A stretch of 64,000 bases of DNA from Anaeromassilibacillus sp. An250 (GTDB taxonomy: Bacteria; Bacillota; Clostridia; Oscillospirales; Acutalibacteraceae). Both the position numbers and the translations under genes were made by a program. The stretch is from assembly GCF_002159845.1 (NCBI RefSeq), contig NZ_NFJK01000002.1:62001-126000 (forward strand), given 5' to 3'. Of the stretch, positions 60,987-64,000 are shown piece by piece. Positions within the stretch are counted from its first letter, which is position 1. Each line of letters opens with the position of its first letter. Below the pieces are notes generated by a model that had not been told where the DNA came from, did no database searches, and saw only the letters and a program-made list of their open reading frames with translations.

Positions 60987-62411
60987 ATGAAAGTATTGTA
61001 TTGTACCAGTGAGGCACGGCCGTTTGCCGCTACGGGCGGTTTGGCGGACGTGGCGGGCTCCTTGCCCCAGGCATTGCGCGAGCGGCTGATTGGCTGCCGC
61101 GTCGTGATGCCGCTGTATGAAGAGGTCCCGCAGGAGCTGCGCGACAACATGCGCTTTGTCACCAGCCTGTCCGTACCGGTGGCATGGCGGCGTCAATATT
61201 GCGGCGTGTTTGAGGCGCGGTCCGGCGGTGTGATTTACTATTTGATCGACAATCAGTATTATTTTAAGCGCAAGGGGCTTTACGGCCACTATGACGACGC
61301 GGAGCGCTTTGCATTCCTCTCTCGCGCTGCATTGGAGATGCTGCCCTATATCGACTTTAAGCCGGACATCATCCATTGCAACGATTGGCAAACCGCCCTT
61401 GTGCCGATCTATTACAGCATCTTCTATGCGAACAACGAGTGGTACCGTGGCATCAAGACGATTATCACCATCCATAACATCCAGTACCAGGGGAAATATG
61501 GCAAAGAATTGGTCGAAGACGTGCTCGGCATCCCGAAGTCGGAGAACCATATCCTGGAATATGACGATTGTGTCAACCTGATGAAGGGTGCGATTGAAAC
61601 CGCGCACCGCGTGACAACCGTCAGCCCGACGTACGCGCAGGAGATCCTCGACCCGTGGTACTCCCACGAGCTGGACGGCATCCTGCGGGAGCGTTCCTGG
61701 AAGCTCACCGGCATCCTGAACGGCATCGATACGGTCAGCTATGACCCGGCGACGGATAAGGATATCTACGCCAACTATTCGGCGGACGATTTCAGCAACA
61801 AGGCGGAAAACAAGCGCGCTTTGCAAGAACGCCTCTGCCTGGCCCAGGACCCGGATGTGCCGTTGATCGGTATGGTCACCCGCATGGTGGCCCATAAGGG
61901 CCTCGACCTCGTCAAAGAGGCGCTGGATCAGCTGATGTGGGAGACAAACGCCCAGTTCGTCATTCTGGGTTCGGGCGACTTTGAATATGAGAACTTCTTC
62001 CGCGATATGCAGAACAAGTACCCGGGCCGGCTGTGCGCCTGCTTCGGGTTTGTTCCGGAGCTGTCGCGCAAGATTTATGCGGGTGCGGACATTTTCCTGA
62101 TGCCCAGCAAGAGTGAGCCCTGCGGTCTGGCGCAGATGATTTCCCTGCGTTATGGCACGATCCCGGTGGTACGCGAAACCGGCGGCCTGAAGGACTCCAT
62201 CCAGGACAGCGGCGACGGCTACGGCAACGGCTTTACGTTCCGTACCTACAACAGCGGCGACATGCTCCATGCGTTGCATCGCGCAATCGACGGATATTAC
62301 AACCGCGACGGCTGGAGAATTCTCGTGGAGCGCGCCATGCGCTGCGACAACAGCTGGGGCAAATCCGCCAACGAATACATCCGTTTGTACCGCGAACTTG
62401 TCAAAGAATGA
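60987..62411 (+). CDS. glgA: Glycogen synthase
   Basis: 474 residues from 60987 (GAAGGAGGAG upstream). It begins MKVLYCTSEARPFAATGGLA, where the K-T-G-G-L-type ADP-glucose loop appears as ATGGLADV. HCNDWQTALVPIYY, TIHNIQYQGKYG, GMVTRMVAHKGLDL and MPSKSEPCGLAQMISLRYGT are the GT5 motifs. It extends glycogen using ADP-glucose from GlgCD. Last gene of the operon, followed by a terminator. Confidence 0.96.
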   Translation: MKVLYCTSEARPFAATGGLADVAGSLPQALRERLIGCRVVMPLYEEVPQELRDNMRFVTSLSVPVAWRRQYCGVFEARSGGVIYYLIDNQYYFKRKGLYGHYDDAERFAFLSRAALEMLPYIDFKPDIIHCNDWQTALVPIYYSIFYANNEWYRGIKTIITIHNIQYQGKYGKELVEDVLGIPKSENHILEYDDCVNLMKGAIETAHRVTTVSPTYAQEILDPWYSHELDGILRERSWKLTGILNGIDTVSYDPATDKDIYANYSADDFSNKAENKRALQERLCLAQDPDVPLIGMVTRMVAHKGLDLVKEALDQLMWETNAQFVILGSGDFEYENFFRDMQNKYPGRLCACFGFVPELSRKIYAGADIFLMPSKSEPCGLAQMISLRYGTIPVVRETGGLKDSIQDSGDGYGNGFTFRTYNSGDMLHALHRAIDGYYNRDGWRILVERAMRCDNSWGKSANEYIRLYRELVKE

Positions 62412-62455
62412 AATTTGTGATAGAGTGTGTTTGAACATACACTCTGGCAAAAGGA

Positions 62456-62490
62456 AACAACCTGCCGGGTCTTTCGGCAGGTTGTTTTTG
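62456..62490 (+). terminator. Terminator of the glycogen operon
   Basis: AACAACCTGCCG (62456-62467) pairs perfectly with CGGCAGGTTGTT (62475-62486), followed by TTTG. A smaller hairpin AGAGTGT/ACACTCT (62422-62445) precedes it. Confidence 0.9.
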
Positions 62491-62524
62491 CTTTACAAGG
62501 GCCGGAAGGCCGGGAGGGACAAAC

Positions 62525-63820
62525 GTGAAACGGAGAAGCGTCCTATTTCTTATGATAGCCGTCCTATTGCTTTTCGCTGTGGGATGTGCAGCGGGCCCAG
62601 CGAAAACGGAGGAACCGAATTCGTCATCATCCAGTATGTCCGTTCCGTCGGAAAGCGAATCCAGCGCTCCTCCGGCCGAGACAGAGGAGCGACCAGAAGA
62701 GCCGGAGGGCAGTGCTTCCGAAGAGAGCGATGCTTCATCTTCGGGACAATCTGCTGTTCCAGCTGGGCCAGCAACGACGCAAGAGCTTTTTGCAGAGGGA
62801 TATCCGGAGGCGCAGGAACTGCTGGAGAACATGACCCTGGAGGAAAAGGTGGCACAGGTATTCCTGTTCCGCTGCCCTTCGGAAAATGCGCTGGCGGCGG
62901 TGCAGACGTACCAGCCCGGCGGTTTTATGCTCTTTGCAAAGGATTTTGATGGCAAAACGGCGGAACAGGTCTGTGCCGAGATGGAATCCTACCAGCAGGC
63001 CAGCAAGATCCCGATGTTTTTGGCTGTGGACGAAGAGGGCGGTACGGTTGTGCGCGTCAGCCGCAATGCGAACCTTGCGCCAAAACCGTTCCAATCGCCG
63101 CAGCAGGTGTTCCAATCGGGCGGTATGCAGGCCATTGTAGACGATACCGTCCAGAAGACGCAGTTGCTGCAATCGCTCGGGTTGAATGTCAACCTCGCGC
63201 CCGTGGCGGATGTATCCACCAACCCCGCCGACTTCATGTATGCGCGGACGTTCGGCCAAGGGGCGGCGGAAACGGCGGACTATGTGAAGAACTCCGTGGC
63301 CACGTACAACCAGCAGCGGATGGCCTGCGCATTGAAGCATTTTCCCGGCTATGGGAACAATGTGGATACCCACACGGGGATAGCGGTCGATCACCGTCCC
63401 TACGAGACGTTTATGGAATCGGACTTTTTGCCGTTTGCGGCGGGCATTGAAGAGGGCGCGCCGATGGTTCTGGTGTCGCACAACATCGTGAACTGCATGG
63501 ATTCGGAGCATCCGGCCTCGCTTTCGCCCGAGGTACACCGGGTTTTGCGTGAGGACCTCGGCTTTACGGGGTTGATTTTAACCGATGATCTGTCGATGGA
63601 GGCGATCCCGGCATATACCGGAGGGGAAAACCCCTGTGCGGCGGCGATCAACGCGGGCAACGACCTGCTGTTATCCTCCGATTTGCAGGCGGATTACAAC
63701 GCACTCTCGGCTGCTGTGCAAGACGGGACCGTGACGGAGGAACGGCTGGACGAATCGGTGCTGCGGATTTTGGCGATGAAATGCTGTACACAATATCAAT
63801 TGGAAAGGGTTGTAGGATAG
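62525..63820 (+). CDS. nagZ: GH3 beta-N-acetylhexosaminidase lipoprotein (NagZ-like)
   Basis: 431 residues. Lipoprotein signal with lipobox Cys about 21 (LFAVGCAAG), then a Ser/Glu/Pro-rich linker of about 60 residues. The GH3 domain has MTLEEKVAQVFLFRCP, FLAVDEEGGTVVRVS, LKHFPGYGNNVDTHTGIAVD (the NagZ acid/base loop type) and the nucleophile Asp in LILTDDLSMEAI. It removes N-acetylglucosamine from cell-wall fragments outside the membrane, which fits the GlcNAc-type PTS encoded at 25.2 kb. The next gene starts directly after its stop. Confidence 0.92.
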   Translation: MKRRSVLFLMIAVLLLFAVGCAAGPAKTEEPNSSSSSMSVPSESESSAPPAETEERPEEPEGSASEESDASSSGQSAVPAGPATTQELFAEGYPEAQELLENMTLEEKVAQVFLFRCPSENALAAVQTYQPGGFMLFAKDFDGKTAEQVCAEMESYQQASKIPMFLAVDEEGGTVVRVSRNANLAPKPFQSPQQVFQSGGMQAIVDDTVQKTQLLQSLGLNVNLAPVADVSTNPADFMYARTFGQGAAETADYVKNSVATYNQQRMACALKHFPGYGNNVDTHTGIAVDHRPYETFMESDFLPFAAGIEEGAPMVLVSHNIVNCMDSEHPASLSPEVHRVLREDLGFTGLILTDDLSMEAIPAYTGGENPCAAAINAGNDLLLSSDLQADYNALSAAVQDGTVTEERLDESVLRILAMKCCTQYQLERVVG

Positions 63821-64000
63821 ATGCGATTGACAGAAATGCAGGAAGAGTTGCTTTTGTGCATGCGGGGAGCCCGCTTCCCCATGGCGCGGTTTGAATTGCA
63901 CAACGATGCAGAAAAAGAACTGGTTATGACCGCACTGGACAATGTGTATATGGAACACCCTGAGGAGGAAATGGGACTGGTCAAGAAGCGTGGGGAGGCC
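63821..64000 (+). CDS. Unknown protein, 5' part only
   Basis: An ATG directly follows the nagZ stop, and the frame stays open for 60 codons to the window end. It starts MRLTEMQEELLLCMRGARFP. The part seen is hydrophilic and acidic, without a signal peptide, so a cytoplasmic protein is likely. Translational coupling with nagZ is probable from the 0-bp gap. No family recognised. Confidence 0.6.
   Translation, partial: MRLTEMQEELLLCMRGARFPMARFELHNDAEKELVMTALDNVYMEHPEEEMGLVKKRGEA

Overview
The window looks like a chromosomal stretch of an anaerobic, spore-forming, Gram-positive gut-type bacterium of the class Clostridia, most plausibly an Oscillospiraceae/Ruminococcaceae relative. The evidence is desulfoferrodoxin-type superoxide reductase, ferredoxin-linked indolepyruvate oxidoreductase, a SpoIID homologue, the GlgC/GlgD pair typical of Firmicutes, lipoprotein-type binding proteins and medium GC with AT-rich sigma-70 promoters. 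The assignment is inferred from gene content only. I see no rRNA, tRNA, CRISPR array, prophage or insertion sequence.

Layout. 1-3.7 kb: end of a phosphate-uptake cluster (pstB 3' end, phoU, phoB, phoR). 3.8-8.2 kb: an arylacetate operon (paaK-iorA-iorB-tandem ACT protein) behind a structured leader. 8.4-11.2 kb, minus strand: a flavodoxin, a glyoxalase-fold protein and an orphan oligopeptide-binding lipoprotein. 11.4 kb: superoxide reductase. 12-15.7 kb, minus strand: glycolytic operon pgk-tpiA-gpmI; then trmL. 16.4-20 kb: a small membrane-associated protein, a MORN-repeat protein and a metallo-beta-lactamase-fold protein with a Cys-rich tail. 20.4-23 kb: a very biased, strongly promoted secreted beta-rich protein resembling a surface-layer protein. 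23.5-27.4 kb: ptsI-nagE-crr, a GlcNAc/glucose-family PTS. 27.6 kb: an ECF-like sigma factor. 28.8-34.5 kb: an oligopeptide ABC operon (oppBCDF-A). 35-39.7 kb: a branched-chain amino-acid ABC operon (livJHMGF). 39.8-49.8 kb: polysaccharide deacetylase, a riboswitch-controlled P-type ATPase, a membrane protein, spoIID, citrate synthase, a membrane protein and gap. 50.3-55.7 kb: a 1790-residue secreted multidomain glycosidase-like protein followed by an unusual repeat region. 56.5-62.4 kb: glycogen operon glgB-glgC-glgD-glgA. 62.5 kb to the end: a GH3 lipoprotein and a partial gene.

How the genes fit together: peptides, branched-chain amino acids and amino sugars are imported; aromatic amino acids can be fermented through IorAB and PaaK to aryl acids; sugars pass through Gap/Pgk/TpiA/GpmI and surplus carbon goes to glycogen.

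Most interesting: (1) the two large secreted proteins, 27 kb apart, end in the same C-terminal domain of about 80-90 residues, although neither shows LPXTG or SLH anchoring signals; (2) downstream of the larger gene lie two further tail remnants, one differing from the live gene almost only at synonymous sites, interleaved with short hairpin units; (3) those units form a 30-bp tandem array whose hairpin arms change in a compensatory way between copies; (4) a yybP-ykoY (Mn2+) riboswitch with a competing terminator precedes a P-type ATPase that similarity alone would label a calcium pump; (5) GlgB carries a histone H1-like Lys/Ala tail; (6) the paaK-ior leader contains a terminator nested inside a Shine-Dalgarno-sequestering pair.
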